Shown one piece after another: positions 17,026-25,675 of a stretch of 64,000 nucleotides of DNA. The position numbers and the translations under genes were made by a program. The stretch comes from Natronosalvus caseinilyticus (GTDB lineage: Archaea > Halobacteriota > Halobacteria > Halobacteriales > Natrialbaceae). Below the pieces are notes generated by a model that worked only from the letters and a program-made list of their open reading frames with translations, made no database searches and was not told where the DNA came from. Positions within the stretch are counted from its first letter, which is position 1. Each line of letters opens with the position of its first letter. The stretch covers positions 1,178,001 through 1,242,000 of the forward strand of contig NZ_CP071596.1 of the NCBI RefSeq assembly GCF_017357105.1, written 5' to 3'.

Positions 17026-17717
17026 GCCGTGGCCCGTCGACGCTCGGCCTGCTCGCCGGAACCGCCCTCGCGACCGGTCTGCTCGCACTCGGTGCAGGCC
17101 TGCTGTACCGCCCGGCGACGGTGCTCGAGGCGGTTCCCGAACTCGAGGCGGCGCTCTCGACGCTGAACCCGACCCACCTGGTGCTGGCGTTCGCGCTCGT
17201 CCTCCTGATCGTCGCCCCGACGATCACGGCCGCCGGTCGGTTCCGAGTCGACGCGCCGCGACCGATCGATGCGGGTTCGACAGAGCCGTTCGCCGACTCT
17301 CGCTCGCTGACCGATAGCTCGTCTCGACTCGCGGGCGCGGTCTACGACGACTGGATCGACCGCGCGACGGCGTACGACGACGAGCCTCGCCCGGTTCGCG
17401 ACCAGGCCCGAACGGAACTCGTCGAGGCGCTTCGCGCGCTCGCCGCGGACGCCTACGCGACTCGCGCCGGACTGGACCGGGCGGACGCCCTCGAGGCAAT
17501 CCGGGCAGGGACCTGGACCGACGACCGACGGGCGGCTGCCTTCCTCGCCGACGAGGACGGCCCGTCGACGCCGCTGTCGCTCTGGTTGTTCGACCTCTGC
17601 AGCACGGCCGATCCCTTCACGCGCGGGCTCGAGCACGCGATCGAAGCAGTCGAGGCGATTCGGGAGCGCCCTGTGAGAGCGGGGATCGAAGGCAAACGAT
17701 GCGAGGGCTCGCGATGA
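17022..17717 (+). CDS. Two-TM protein of the DUF58 cluster (DUF7269-like)
   Basis: A 231-residue protein starting at a GTG that overlaps the previous stop (GTGA, 17022-17025). Two hydrophobic segments near the N-terminus (about residues 8-29 and 50-68) form a hairpin; the rest is a soluble helical domain with no motif I recognise. Position between DUF4129 and DUF58 genes matches the haloarchaeal family I remember as DUF7269. Its stop overlaps the DUF58 start by ATGA, so it is probably made stoichiometrically with the partners. Confidence 0.7.
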   Translation: MSRGPSTLGLLAGTALATGLLALGAGLLYRPATVLEAVPELEAALSTLNPTHLVLAFALVLLIVAPTITAAGRFRVDAPRPIDAGSTEPFADSRSLTDSSSRLAGAVYDDWIDRATAYDDEPRPVRDQARTELVEALRALAADAYATRAGLDRADALEAIRAGTWTDDRRAAAFLADEDGPSTPLSLWLFDLCSTADPFTRGLEHAIEAVEAIRERPVRAGIEGKRCEGSR

Positions 17718-18997
17718 GCCGCGTTCCCCGCTGGCAGAGTGCTGTCGTCGTTGCCCTCGCCATCTGCCTCCTCGCTGTGGTGCTGGGCGCGCCCGCGTTG
17801 TTCATGGTCGCCGTCGTTCCGCTCGGGTACGTCCTCGTCGGCGTCTCGAGCGGCGCGCCGTCGACCGACCTCGCCGTCGAGCGAACCCTCGACGACGATC
17901 GACCGCGACCCGGTCAGCCGGTTTCCGTCACCCTTTCGGTGACCAACGAGGGCGACCGGGTGCTCCCCGACGTCCGGGTGGTTGACGCCGTCCCCGAGGA
18001 CGTGCCGGTGGTCACCGGCTCGAGCGCGTTCGCCACCGCAATTCGACCCGGGGAAACCGTCAGCCACGAGTACGAGGTGCTGCCGCCCCGGGGCCAGTAC
18101 CCGTTCGGCACACCCCGCGTTCGCGTCCGGAACCTGGCCGCGAGCGCGCTCGAGACGCTCGAGCCCGACGCCGAGGGCGACGACTCGCTGACCTGTGAGA
18201 CGCTGCTCGACTCCTTCGCCGTTCGCGACCGAACGATCCGCTTCGTCGGGCGGACGCCGACCGACGACGGCGGGAGCGGGATCGAGTTCTACGCGGCTCG
18301 GGAGTACCGCCACGGCGATCCAATCAACCGAATCGACTGGCACCGCCTCGCCCGGACCGGCGACCTCGCGACGATCGAACACCGGGAGGAACGCGCCGTC
18401 ACGATGGTCTTCCTCGTCGACGACCGAACCGGTGTCCACCGCGAGTCGCGTTCCGGCGGCCCCGACTCGCACGACCTGACGCTGTACGCCGCCTCCCGCG
18501 GCGTGCTCGCCTCGCTCGAGGACGGTAACCGAACCGGGTTCGCGACGCTCGAGGACGACGTGTGGATCGACCCCGGTGGGGGCGACGACGTTCGTCGGCG
18601 TGTGGACGACGCGGTCGGCGACGTGTCCGGTAACGGCACCGCGAGCCGCCTCGCCGCCGACGGCGGGACGCTCGCGACCGGCCTCGAGACGCGCCTCCCC
18701 CGAAACGCGCAGGTCGTTCTCTGTAGCCCGCTCACGGACGACGCGGCGGTCGACCTGGTCGAACAGCTTCGCCTCCGCGGACGGACGGTGACCGTCGTGA
18801 GCCCGGACATGACGACCAGCGTGTCCGGCGGCGACCGGTCGCCGGGAACGGCGATCGCCGGCATCGAACGCGGGAATCGCGTCGACGACCTCCGCGGACT
18901 CGGCTCCGTCGTCGTCGACTGGGACCTGGCCGACCCGCTGTCGGTCGAACTGGCTCGTGCGATCCGCACGATGGGGGCGATGGGGGGCGCCCGATGA
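17714..18997 (+). CDS. DUF58 domain membrane protein
   Basis: A 427-residue protein when started at the ATG 17714, which overlaps the previous stop (ATGA); an in-frame ATG at 17699 is the alternative. Two TM segments near the N-terminus, then a beta-rich domain (PGQPVSVTLSVTNEGDRVLP), then the DUF58 core with its signature GIEFYAAREYRHGDPINRID and WHRLART. DUF58 proteins have a von Willebrand A-like fold (FLVDDRTGVH) and typically partner MoxR AAA ATPases. No MoxR gene is adjacent here, which is notable. Function unknown; likely an envelope or stress-related complex. Confidence 0.88.
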   Translation: MSRVPRWQSAVVVALAICLLAVVLGAPALFMVAVVPLGYVLVGVSSGAPSTDLAVERTLDDDRPRPGQPVSVTLSVTNEGDRVLPDVRVVDAVPEDVPVVTGSSAFATAIRPGETVSHEYEVLPPRGQYPFGTPRVRVRNLAASALETLEPDAEGDDSLTCETLLDSFAVRDRTIRFVGRTPTDDGGSGIEFYAAREYRHGDPINRIDWHRLARTGDLATIEHREERAVTMVFLVDDRTGVHRESRSGGPDSHDLTLYAASRGVLASLEDGNRTGFATLEDDVWIDPGGGDDVRRRVDDAVGDVSGNGTASRLAADGGTLATGLETRLPRNAQVVLCSPLTDDAAVDLVEQLRLRGRTVTVVSPDMTTSVSGGDRSPGTAIAGIERGNRVDDLRGLGSVVVDWDLADPLSVELARAIRTMGAMGGAR

Positions 18998-20793
18998 CGA
19001 CATCCGACCCGGAACCGGGAACGGACGGACGCGACCAGCAGTCGACGCCGTTTCGGTCGGACGGCGGAACCGAATCAGGTGCGTCGACTCGAGTCGGTAG
19101 CCCGGATCCGCGCTCGAGTCCGCGTTCGAGCCGCACCGTTCCCTCGAGTACCGACCGCGATGGGCGTAGTCCGTCCCGACTCGAGTCGGTCCGAACCGTG
19201 ACAATCGCGTCCGGGAAACGAGGAACGAGTGCCGTACTCGGGGCCGTTCGAGGCGCCCTGGCACAGCCGACGACGAGCGACGTCGCGACCCTCGTGCTCA
19301 CGCTCGCGATCTGTCTCGCCGTCGGCGGGTCCCTGATCGGCCCGCGATTCGCGGCCGTCGCGACGGTCGGCGGCGTCGGCGCGGCGCTGGTCGCCACCCT
19401 GCTCGGGAGCGACCGTCCGGTGCGTCGCGCCGTCGGCGGGGCGCTCGCCGTCCCCGTGGCCGTCCTGGTCGCCGTTCCCGTGACCCTCGCCTGGGCGTTC
19501 GCCGTCGGCGTCGCCGGGTTCGGCCCGTTTACGGCAGTGATCGTCTGGTCGCTCGTCGTCGCCGCCCTCGCCGGGACGCTGGCGTCGTGGGATCGACTGG
19601 GCGACGGCGGGGTCCGCGCAGCCGCCAGAGCCACGACGCTCGCCGCACTCGGGGTCGTGGCCGTGGTCGTTGTTCGCGTGCTCCCAGAGGCCGGCGTCAG
19701 GGAGCGCGCGGGGCCGGCGGTCGCCGAAGTGACGGGGGCTGCCAGTGGCGTCCTCCGTGAGCCAGGCCAGACCCTGGCGACCGTCTCGTTCTTCGCGCTC
19801 GTCCTGGCGACGGCCGGGGCCGTCTTCGTGACGGTCGGCTACGTCCCGATCGAACGCCTCGCCCCGCCCGACCGGCGTGAGGCCGTCTCGCGGGCCGTCG
19901 GTGTCGTTCGCCGCGGCAACTCGATTGCCATCCGTGTGGCGCTGGTCGGTCTTTCCGGGGTCGTGATGCTTCCGGCGCTGCTCGAGCAGTTCTCGGACGT
20001 TCCGCTCTCGCCGCGGGAACTCTCCACTATCGTCCCGTTACCCGTCGGCGAGGCGCTGGCCACGGTCGTCCTCGCACGCGAAATTCGCCTGGTATTGCTC
20101 GTCGTCCTCGCCATAGCCGCGTTCGTGGCTGCCCTCGAGTGGACTCGGCGGGCGCTGCGGCGGGGGCTGGCTGCGGTGCTCGCTCGGCTCCTGGCTCCGA
20201 TGGTCGGCGGAGTCGTCCTGACGCTCGCGCTGGCGTCGGTGCTCGCCACGCCCGCCGTCGAGGCGTCGCTCGAGGCCCTGGTTCGCCAGATCGAACCGCA
20301 GGTGGTCGCCGACCTGCTGCTCGAGTTCCCGCCGATCGCGCTCGTCGTCGCCGTCCTGCTGGTCGCGCTGGGGATGCTCTCGTCGCTGTTCGGGACGGTC
20401 TCGTTGCTTCGAGCGATTCGCCTCCTGCCGCCGCGGGCGATCGGATCGGCGCTAGCGGCGATGGCGATCCTCGGCCTCGCTGGCTCGCTCGCGGTCATCG
20501 GCCGGACGGAGGCGGCGATCTGGACGGCCGCCGGCGCGTTCGTCGTCTGGGACGTCGGCGAGTACGCGGACGGGCTCCGCGCCGAACTCGGACGGGACGC
20601 GGCGACGATGCGGGCCGAACTGGTCCACGCGCTCGGCGCGGTCGCGACCGGCGCTGCAGTCGCACTCGGGACCGTCGGCCTCTATCGCTGGGCGGGGAGC
20701 GACGTCCTCGTCGTCGACCGCCGTCTCGCGGCGGCGGCACTCGGGGCGGCGTTGCTGGCGGTCGTGCTGGTCGCCTGGATCCTCCGCAAGTGA
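18994..20793 (+). CDS. Polytopic membrane protein of the DUF58 cluster (DUF7519-like)
   Basis: A 599-residue protein overlapping the DUF58 gene by ATGA (18994-18997). After a ~90-residue hydrophilic Ser/Thr/Asp-rich N-terminus it consists of about a dozen hydrophobic segments rich in Ala, Val and Leu, with no transporter signature that I recognise. Gene order matches the haloarchaeal family I remember as DUF7519. Its stop codon is immediately followed, with no gap, by the stop codon of the convergent acetyltransferase gene. Confidence 0.75.
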   Translation: MTTSDPEPGTDGRDQQSTPFRSDGGTESGASTRVGSPDPRSSPRSSRTVPSSTDRDGRSPSRLESVRTVTIASGKRGTSAVLGAVRGALAQPTTSDVATLVLTLAICLAVGGSLIGPRFAAVATVGGVGAALVATLLGSDRPVRRAVGGALAVPVAVLVAVPVTLAWAFAVGVAGFGPFTAVIVWSLVVAALAGTLASWDRLGDGGVRAAARATTLAALGVVAVVVVRVLPEAGVRERAGPAVAEVTGAASGVLREPGQTLATVSFFALVLATAGAVFVTVGYVPIERLAPPDRREAVSRAVGVVRRGNSIAIRVALVGLSGVVMLPALLEQFSDVPLSPRELSTIVPLPVGEALATVVLAREIRLVLLVVLAIAAFVAALEWTRRALRRGLAAVLARLLAPMVGGVVLTLALASVLATPAVEASLEALVRQIEPQVVADLLLEFPPIALVVAVLLVALGMLSSLFGTVSLLRAIRLLPPRAIGSALAAMAILGLAGSLAVIGRTEAAIWTAAGAFVVWDVGEYADGLRAELGRDAATMRAELVHALGAVATGAAVALGTVGLYRWAGSDVLVVDRRLAAAALGAALLAVVLVAWILRK

Positions 20794-21453
20794 TTACGTT
20801 TCTTCCGTTCCCGCTCCCTCCGCCGACGGCACCTCCCTGATCACCCGCGCGGGATTCCCGCCGACCACGACGCCCGCGGGCACGTCGTCGACCACGACCG
20901 CGCCGGCCGCGACGACGGCGCCGTCGCCGACCGTCGCGCCGGGGGTGAGCACCGCCTGCCCGCCGATCCAGACGTCGTCGCCGACCGTGACCGGCTTTCC
21001 GTACTCGAGGCCCTCGCGTCGCGCGGCGGCCTCGAGCGGGTGCGTCGCCGTGTAGACGTGGACGCCGGGCCCGAGCAGGCAGTTCCGGCCGAACTCCACG
21101 GGACAGACGTCCAGGACGAAGCAGTCGTAGTTTGCGAAGAAGTCCTCGCCGACGTGGACGTTGTACCCGTAATCGCAGCGAAAGGGTGGCTCGATCTGAC
21201 ACTCGTCGCCGATCGATCCGAGGAGGTCCTCGAGTATCTGCCGTCGCTGGTCGCTGTCACCGTCGCTGTCGGCCGTCTCGTCGCTGTCTGCTGTCCCGTC
21301 ACTGCCGCCGTCACTATCGTCGTCGCCGCCGCTCTCGCTCATCCGGTTGTATCGACGCGTGAGCGCTCGAGCGCGCTCACGGTCGGCCACGAGTTCGGGA
21401 TCGCCGGGGTCGTACAACTCCCCGGCTACCATCTTCCGTTTTTCAGGTCCCAT
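20794..21453 (-). CDS. Maltose/galactoside O-acetyltransferase-like protein
   Basis: A 219-residue hexapeptide-repeat acetyltransferase. The N-terminus [18 protein letters not shown] lines up with E. coli Maa (which begins with EKEKMIAGELY), so the start at 21453 is secure. The catalytic histidine is in [14 protein letters not shown], the left-handed beta-helix follows ([20 protein letters not shown]), and [13 protein letters not shown] ends the fold as in LacA/NodL. It transfers acetyl from acetyl-CoA to a sugar hydroxyl. Odd feature: residues about 37-68 are a low-complexity Asp/Ser/Gly insert between the first helices and the helix, absent from the bacterial enzymes. Confidence 0.88.
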   Translation of the reverse strand: MGPEKRKMVAGELYDPGDPELVADRERARALTRRYNRMSESGGDDDSDGGSDGTADSDETADSDGDSDQRRQILEDLLGSIGDECQIEPPFRCDYGYNVHVGEDFFANYDCFVLDVCPVEFGRNCLLGPGVHVYTATHPLEAAARREGLEYGKPVTVGDDVWIGGQAVLTPGATVGDGAVVAAGAVVVDDVPAGVVVGGNPARVIREVPSAEGAGTEET

Positions 21454-21546
21454 ACGGGTGTGTGGACGTCGATTCGAACGCGGGTAGAAAACGGTTTTCG
21501 TGATCGGCTCGGCGGGGGCGAACCGACCTACGGCTGACGAGGTCGC

Positions 21547-22626
21547 TCAGTCGTCAGCCGGGATCGCACGAGGGGAACGTCGAGGCGCGGCCATCGCGAG
21601 GACGTCGTCGAAGAAGTCGAGGGTGTCCTCGGGGCCGGGGTTTGCTTCGGGGTGGTACTGGCGAGTGAGCACGTCGTACTCGATCCCGTCGAGGCCTTCG
21701 GGCGTGTCGTCGTTGACGTTGAGCTGGGTGATCTCGAGGTGGTCGCCGGGTTCGGCGACGGTGTAGCCGTGGTTCTGGGTCGTCATCACGACCCGGCCGG
21801 ACTCGAGGTCGAGGACGGGCTGGTTGACGCCGCGGTGGCCAAAGGTCATCTTCTCGGTGGTCCCACCCAGGGCCTCGGCGACGATCTGTTGGCCGAGACA
21901 GATGCCGGCTACGGGCGTGCCCTCGACGAATTCCTGGACGAGGTCGATCGCGGCCTTGAAGTTGACCGGGTCGCCGGGGCCGTTCGAGACGAACAGGACG
22001 TCGGGATCGACGGCCTCGACGTCGGCGGTGCTCGCGTCGTGGGGGAGGACGTGAACCGTGGCGCTACGGGCGAGCAGCGAGTCGACGATCGACCCCTTCG
22101 CGCCGCAGTCGACGAGCGCGACGGTCGGCCCGTCGTTGTCCGCGCCGCGGACCACGGGTTCGTCGACGCTGACCTGTGCGCCGATCTCGGTGTGGTCGCT
22201 CATCGCCCCACACTGCTCGAGTTCCGCGCGGGCGTCGTCGGGGGTGACGCCCTCGCCGACGGCGATGCCGCACTTCATGGCGCCGCCCTCGCGGACGTCG
22301 GTGACGACGTCGCGAGTGTCGAGGTGGTCGACGGCCGGAACGCCCTCGGACGCGAGCCAGTCGGCGACGTCGTCGGTGAGCTCGCGAGCCAGGACGGCTC
22401 GTGGGTGGATTCGATCGGACTCGAAGCGCTCCTCGCGGACGCCGTAGTTGCCGATCAGCGGGTACGAGAAGGTGAGGATCTGCTCCTCGTAGGAGGGGTC
22501 GGTGAGACTCTCCTCGTAGCCGGTGTAAGCTGTTGTGAAAACCAGTTCCCCGCGTGCGGTACCCGGAGCACGAGCACGTCCCTCGAGTACGTGACCGCTC
22601 TCCAGCGCAACGTAGGCCGGGTTCAT
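21547..22626 (-). CDS. carA: Carbamoyl-phosphate synthase small subunit
   Basis: A 359-residue glutaminase subunit that supplies ammonia to CarB for arginine and pyrimidine synthesis. The N-terminal domain (TTAYTGYEESLTDPSYEEQI) and the class I amidotransferase domain are both complete: nucleophile Cys in VAGICLGQQIVAEALGG, oxyanion and catalytic His/Glu near RQYHPEANPGPEDT. Its partner carB is not in this window. The TTATGG box (22652-22658) is centred 29 nt upstream, so the mRNA is leaderless. A palindrome-like element TACG-N5-CGTA abuts the start codon, and the gene is divergent from an Lrp-type regulator. Confidence 0.95.
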   Translation of the reverse strand: MNPAYVALESGHVLEGRARAPGTARGELVFTTAYTGYEESLTDPSYEEQILTFSYPLIGNYGVREERFESDRIHPRAVLARELTDDVADWLASEGVPAVDHLDTRDVVTDVREGGAMKCGIAVGEGVTPDDARAELEQCGAMSDHTEIGAQVSVDEPVVRGADNDGPTVALVDCGAKGSIVDSLLARSATVHVLPHDASTADVEAVDPDVLFVSNGPGDPVNFKAAIDLVQEFVEGTPVAGICLGQQIVAEALGGTTEKMTFGHRGVNQPVLDLESGRVVMTTQNHGYTVAEPGDHLEITQLNVNDDTPEGLDGIEYDVLTRQYHPEANPGPEDTLDFFDDVLAMAAPRRSPRAIPADD

Positions 22627-22639
22627 TACGAGATACGTA
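22627..22639. promoter_or_regulatory. Operator half of the carA/lrp region (TACG-N5-CGTA)
   Basis: TACG AGATA CGTA lies directly next to the carA start codon, over the predicted transcription start. It resembles the more perfect palindrome at 22678-22692. Confidence 0.45.
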
Positions 22640-22677
22640 TTGTACGGCCCACCATAAGTGTTGCCTTCGAAGTATTG

Positions 22678-22692
22678 TTACGAAATTCGTAA
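22678..22692. promoter_or_regulatory. Palindromic operator TTACGAA-A-TTCGTAA
   Basis: A perfect 7-bp inverted repeat with a one-base centre, between divergent carA and the Lrp/AsnC gene, 36 nt before the regulator's ATG. Dyads of this size are typical Lrp/AsnC binding sites, so autoregulation together with carA control is plausible. Confidence 0.55.
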
Positions 22693-22728
22693 TCGACAAG
22701 TAGGTGCCGTCCGAACAGTCACATCTCA

Positions 22729-23142
22729 ATGGACGACCTGGACCGACACATCCTGAACATTCTCCGGCGAGACGCCCGCACGCCGTACACGGAGATCGCC
22801 GAAGAGGTTGGAACGAGCGAGGGGACCGTCAGAAATCGCGTCGAACGTATGAACGCCGACGGTGTGATCGAACGATTCACCGTCACCACGCGCACGGGGA
22901 ACGTCAAGGCGATGATCGAGATCAGCGTCGCCGTCGACGTCGACACCGCGAGCATCGCCGAGCGCATGGCCGAGTGGGCGGAAGTCGACTTCGTCTGGCA
23001 GGTCTCGGGCGAACAGGACGTCGTACTCGTCGTCGACGCCGCCGACACCCGCAGCGTCAACGAACTCATCACGCAGGCGCGCGAGCAGGAGGAGGTCGTG
23101 AGCACGAAGACGCGGCTGATTCTCGAGGAAAAACTGGGCTGA
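22729..23142 (+). CDS. Lrp/AsnC family transcriptional regulator
   Basis: A 137-residue regulator. An N-terminal winged helix-turn-helix (LDRHILNILRRDARTPYTEI, then EEVGTSEGTVRNRVERM) is followed by a C-terminal RAM/ACT-like effector domain (about 65-135). Effectors of this family are usually amino acids. It is divergent from carA with operator-like palindromes between, so it likely responds to an amino acid such as glutamine or arginine (inference). The C-terminus ends inside a 23-bp tandem duplication that places the TGA stop at the start of the second copy, so the present end may be recent. Confidence 0.9.
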   Translation: MDDLDRHILNILRRDARTPYTEIAEEVGTSEGTVRNRVERMNADGVIERFTVTTRTGNVKAMIEISVAVDVDTASIAERMAEWAEVDFVWQVSGEQDVVLVVDAADTRSVNELITQAREQEEVVSTKTRLILEEKLG

Positions 23143-23160
23143 TTCTCGAGGAAAAACTGG
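23115..23160. repeat. Exact 23-bp tandem duplication at the end of the Lrp gene
   Basis: Bases 23115-23137 and 23138-23160 are identical (each starts gctgattctcgagg). Because 23 is not a multiple of three, the second copy is read in another frame and its first TGA (23140-23142) is the stop codon of the Lrp gene. Confidence 0.9.
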
Positions 23161-23175
23161 GCCAGGCATCGAGAA

Positions 23176-23877
23176 CTAGCTCTGTGGGGGTTCCCCGACG
23201 CCGGGCGTCGGCTTTGAGAGCAGGTCTTCCGGGTGTTTTCGGCTGTGGATCGCCCGATACCAGCGACGGATAAACCGGTCGACGGGCCGTCGATCGACGA
23301 CCGCTTCGACCCGATCGTCCCGGATCGCCTCGACGACCGACTCGGGGGTCAGTTCGTCGGCGTCGATTCGCGTGTACGCCCGGCCGACCTCGATCGGGTA
23401 GTGGGCGTCGCTCCCGGCGACCAGGGGGACATCGTGTTCGGTCGCAAGTCGCTCGACCAGTGGCTGCGTCCGGGGGTGTTTGCCGTTGATCTCGATGGCG
23501 TCGAACGGGAGGTCCGGGACGTCGGTCACTGTGCTGTTTCGAAACGGATGGGCGACGATAGCCGCACAGCCACGGTCGTGGGCCATCTCGATCACCTCTG
23601 CGGGGGTGTACTCGAGCGGGACCGTCTCCGCTGGCGGATCCGGGCCGACGACCAGGACGTGTCCGCGCGTCGTCGTAACCTCGATTCCGGGGACGACCGT
23701 GGCGGCCTCGCGCTCGAAGGGGGTGTAGTAGTCGTGATTGGTCGTCGCGACGCCGTCGAGCCCGCGCCAGCGGGCGGTTCGAGCGAGGAGCGAGACGCCG
23801 ATTGGATCGTACCGATCCCCGAGTCCCCGATGGCCGTGAAAGAACCGGGTGTGTGCGTGTAAATCGACGGCGAACAT
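23176..23877 (-). CDS. PHP domain metal-dependent phosphoesterase
   Basis: A 233-residue protein with the PHP metal-binding motifs in order: DLHAHTRF (motif 1), TTNHDYY (motif 2), PGIEVTT, VAHPFRN (motif 3) and GSDAHYPIEVG (motif 4). Proteins of this type hydrolyse small phosphates (for example histidinol phosphate or nucleoside bisphosphates), or belong to TrpH/YciV-like nucleases; no specific substrate can be assigned. Start at 23877 gives MFAVDLHAHT with the first motif at residue 5, as usual. It is divergent from the lipid kinase gene, 53 nt away. Confidence 0.88.
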   Translation of the reverse strand: MFAVDLHAHTRFFHGHRGLGDRYDPIGVSLLARTARWRGLDGVATTNHDYYTPFEREAATVVPGIEVTTTRGHVLVVGPDPPAETVPLEYTPAEVIEMAHDRGCAAIVAHPFRNSTVTDVPDLPFDAIEINGKHPRTQPLVERLATEHDVPLVAGSDAHYPIEVGRAYTRIDADELTPESVVEAIRDDRVEAVVDRRPVDRFIRRWYRAIHSRKHPEDLLSKPTPGVGEPPQS

Positions 23878-23930
23878 ACCCTGGACAACGATGGGGGAGG
23901 GTTTTTGTTTTGGGGACAGTTGGTGTTGGC

Positions 23931-24914
23931 ATGTACGTCCCGATGGTCCCTCCTGGCTCGGTCAGAGCAGACGGTTCCGGGGTCGCCGAATCGACCGACA
24001 GAGTCGTGATCTGTAACCCGGTGAGCGGGAGCGAGGACCACCTCGAGCAGGTGCACGCGCTGGCGACAGAGGGTGGGTGGGCGTTGCGTGTGACCGAATC
24101 CGAAGGCGACGCCCGCGAGTACGCCCGGGAAGCGGCCGAGAGCGGGACGGACCTCGTCGCAGCGGCCGGCGGCGACGGGACGGTGAACGAGGTTGTCGAC
24201 GGATTCGTCGACTCCGGAGTCGAGGACTGGCCGACGCTGCTGATCGTCCCCGCCGGGACGGGCAACAACGCCGCGTCGAACCTCGGCATCGAGAGCATCG
24301 GCGAGGCGTTCTCGCTGGCGGAGTCGGGCCGACGAAGACGCCTCGACCTCGGGCGGGCCAACGACCGCGCGTTTCTCAACTCCTGTATCGGCGGGCTGAC
24401 CGCCGAGGCCAGCCTCGAGACCGACTCCGAGAGCAAACGCCGGTTCGGCGTGCTCGCGTACGTGCTCAAGACGATCGAGACGGCGACGAACTACAACGGA
24501 GCGCCATTGCGGGTCACCCTCGAGAACGCCGACAGAGAGACGTCCGTCGTCTGGGAGGGAGACGTCGCGCTCGCGTTCATCGGGAACTGTCGCCGGTTCG
24601 GCCGTCGCCAGGCACAGGCCCACGCCGAGGACGGGTTGCTCGAGGTGACTCTCGTCGAGAACGCGTCGATGCCGTCGATGGTCGGTGCGACGGCGCTCGA
24701 GCACCTCTTCGACCGGGAGACGGACGGTCTCGTTCGCAACCGCGTGCCGCGGGTAACGATCGAGAGTCTCCACGACGAACCGATCACCTACAGCCTCGAC
24801 GGCGAGGTGCTCGCGGCCGAGGAACTCGATCTCGAGACCCTCCCGGGAGCGATTTCGGTCGTCGTGGGGGACGACTACGCGTCGAACCCGGACGCCGAGG
24901 GTGCGGGCTTGTAG
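23931..24914 (+). CDS. Diacylglycerol kinase-family lipid kinase
   Basis: A 327-residue protein. The DAGK catalytic nucleotide motif is present (AAGGDGTVNEVVDGF, about residues 80-95), as are the start RVVICNPVSGSEDHLEQV and the PAGTGNNAASNLGI loop. The C-terminal lobe (about 150-327) is the usual beta-sandwich of YegS/DgkB proteins. It probably phosphorylates an archaeal lipid alcohol, such as archaeol- or sphingoid-like substrates, at the membrane; substrate unproven. I use the ATG at 23931, because the upstream in-frame codons overlap the PHP gene's N-terminus. Confidence 0.88.
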   Translation: MYVPMVPPGSVRADGSGVAESTDRVVICNPVSGSEDHLEQVHALATEGGWALRVTESEGDAREYAREAAESGTDLVAAAGGDGTVNEVVDGFVDSGVEDWPTLLIVPAGTGNNAASNLGIESIGEAFSLAESGRRRRLDLGRANDRAFLNSCIGGLTAEASLETDSESKRRFGVLAYVLKTIETATNYNGAPLRVTLENADRETSVVWEGDVALAFIGNCRRFGRRQAQAHAEDGLLEVTLVENASMPSMVGATALEHLFDRETDGLVRNRVPRVTIESLHDEPITYSLDGEVLAAEELDLETLPGAISVVVGDDYASNPDAEGAGL

Positions 24915-25017
24915 AGCTGGTAGGGGAGGGCTCGAGGGGGCTGGTAGGGCTGGTCTCGAGGAACTCCCCCTCCCGAAAGCCGATACTGGTTTCACGGACG
25001 CCCCGTTCAGTTGTCGT

Positions 25018-25584
25018 ATGAACGAGTCGACGGATTCCGAAGAACTGCCACACAAGAACGCTGCCCAGGACGTGATCGCGGTCGACGCCGACGACACCGA
25101 ACTCGGCCTGGTCAACCGCCTCGAGGCTCACACCGGCGAGGGGACGCGCCACCGGGCCTTTACGTCGCTCGTGTTCGACCAGGACGACAACATCCTGCTC
25201 GCCCAGCGAGCCCCCGGAAAGCGCCTCTGGGGGACCTACTGGGACGGGACGGTCGCCTCCCACCCCGTCGAGGGCCAGAGCCAGGAGGACGCGACGCGCC
25301 AGCGTCTCGAGGAGGAACTCGGCATCACACCGGATCAGTACGAGGACCTCCGCCTCACCGACCGCTTCGAGTACAAGCGGTACTTCGAGAACGCAGGCGT
25401 CGAGCACGAAGTCTGTGCCGTCCTCGAGGTGACGCTCCACGACACGACGCTCGATCCGGACGAGGAGGAGGTCGCGGGCCTCATGTGGGTGCCCTACGAG
25501 CGACTCTCGACCCATCCCGAGTGGTACCGACAACTTCGCCTCTGTCCCTGGTTCGAGATCGCGATGCGGCGGGACACCCGGTGA
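25018..25584 (+). CDS. idi: Isopentenyl-diphosphate delta-isomerase type I, Cys-to-Ala variant
   Basis: A 188-residue Nudix-fold protein. HRAFTSLVF, QRLEEELGITPDQY, the Glu of EHEVCAVLEV (E131) and the C-terminal YRQLRLCPWFEIAMRRD are typical of type I IPP isomerase, which interconverts IPP and DMAPP for archaeal lipid and carotenoid synthesis. At the position of the catalytic cysteine (E. coli C67, NSVCGHP) this protein has Ala80 in DGTVASHP. Archaea usually rely on the type II FMN enzyme, so this may be a paralogue with altered chemistry. Start at the ATG 25018, where the haloarchaeal N-terminus begins. Confidence 0.85.
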   Translation: MNESTDSEELPHKNAAQDVIAVDADDTELGLVNRLEAHTGEGTRHRAFTSLVFDQDDNILLAQRAPGKRLWGTYWDGTVASHPVEGQSQEDATRQRLEEELGITPDQYEDLRLTDRFEYKRYFENAGVEHEVCAVLEVTLHDTTLDPDEEEVAGLMWVPYERLSTHPEWYRQLRLCPWFEIAMRRDTR

Positions 25585-25675
25585 GCGACTTCCAGGCATG
25601 TTAACAATCGACAAGGCTTATTAGTGGACGGTCCTTACTGTCAGCCAGCGGTCGGTAGAGCCGACCCGTGACACG

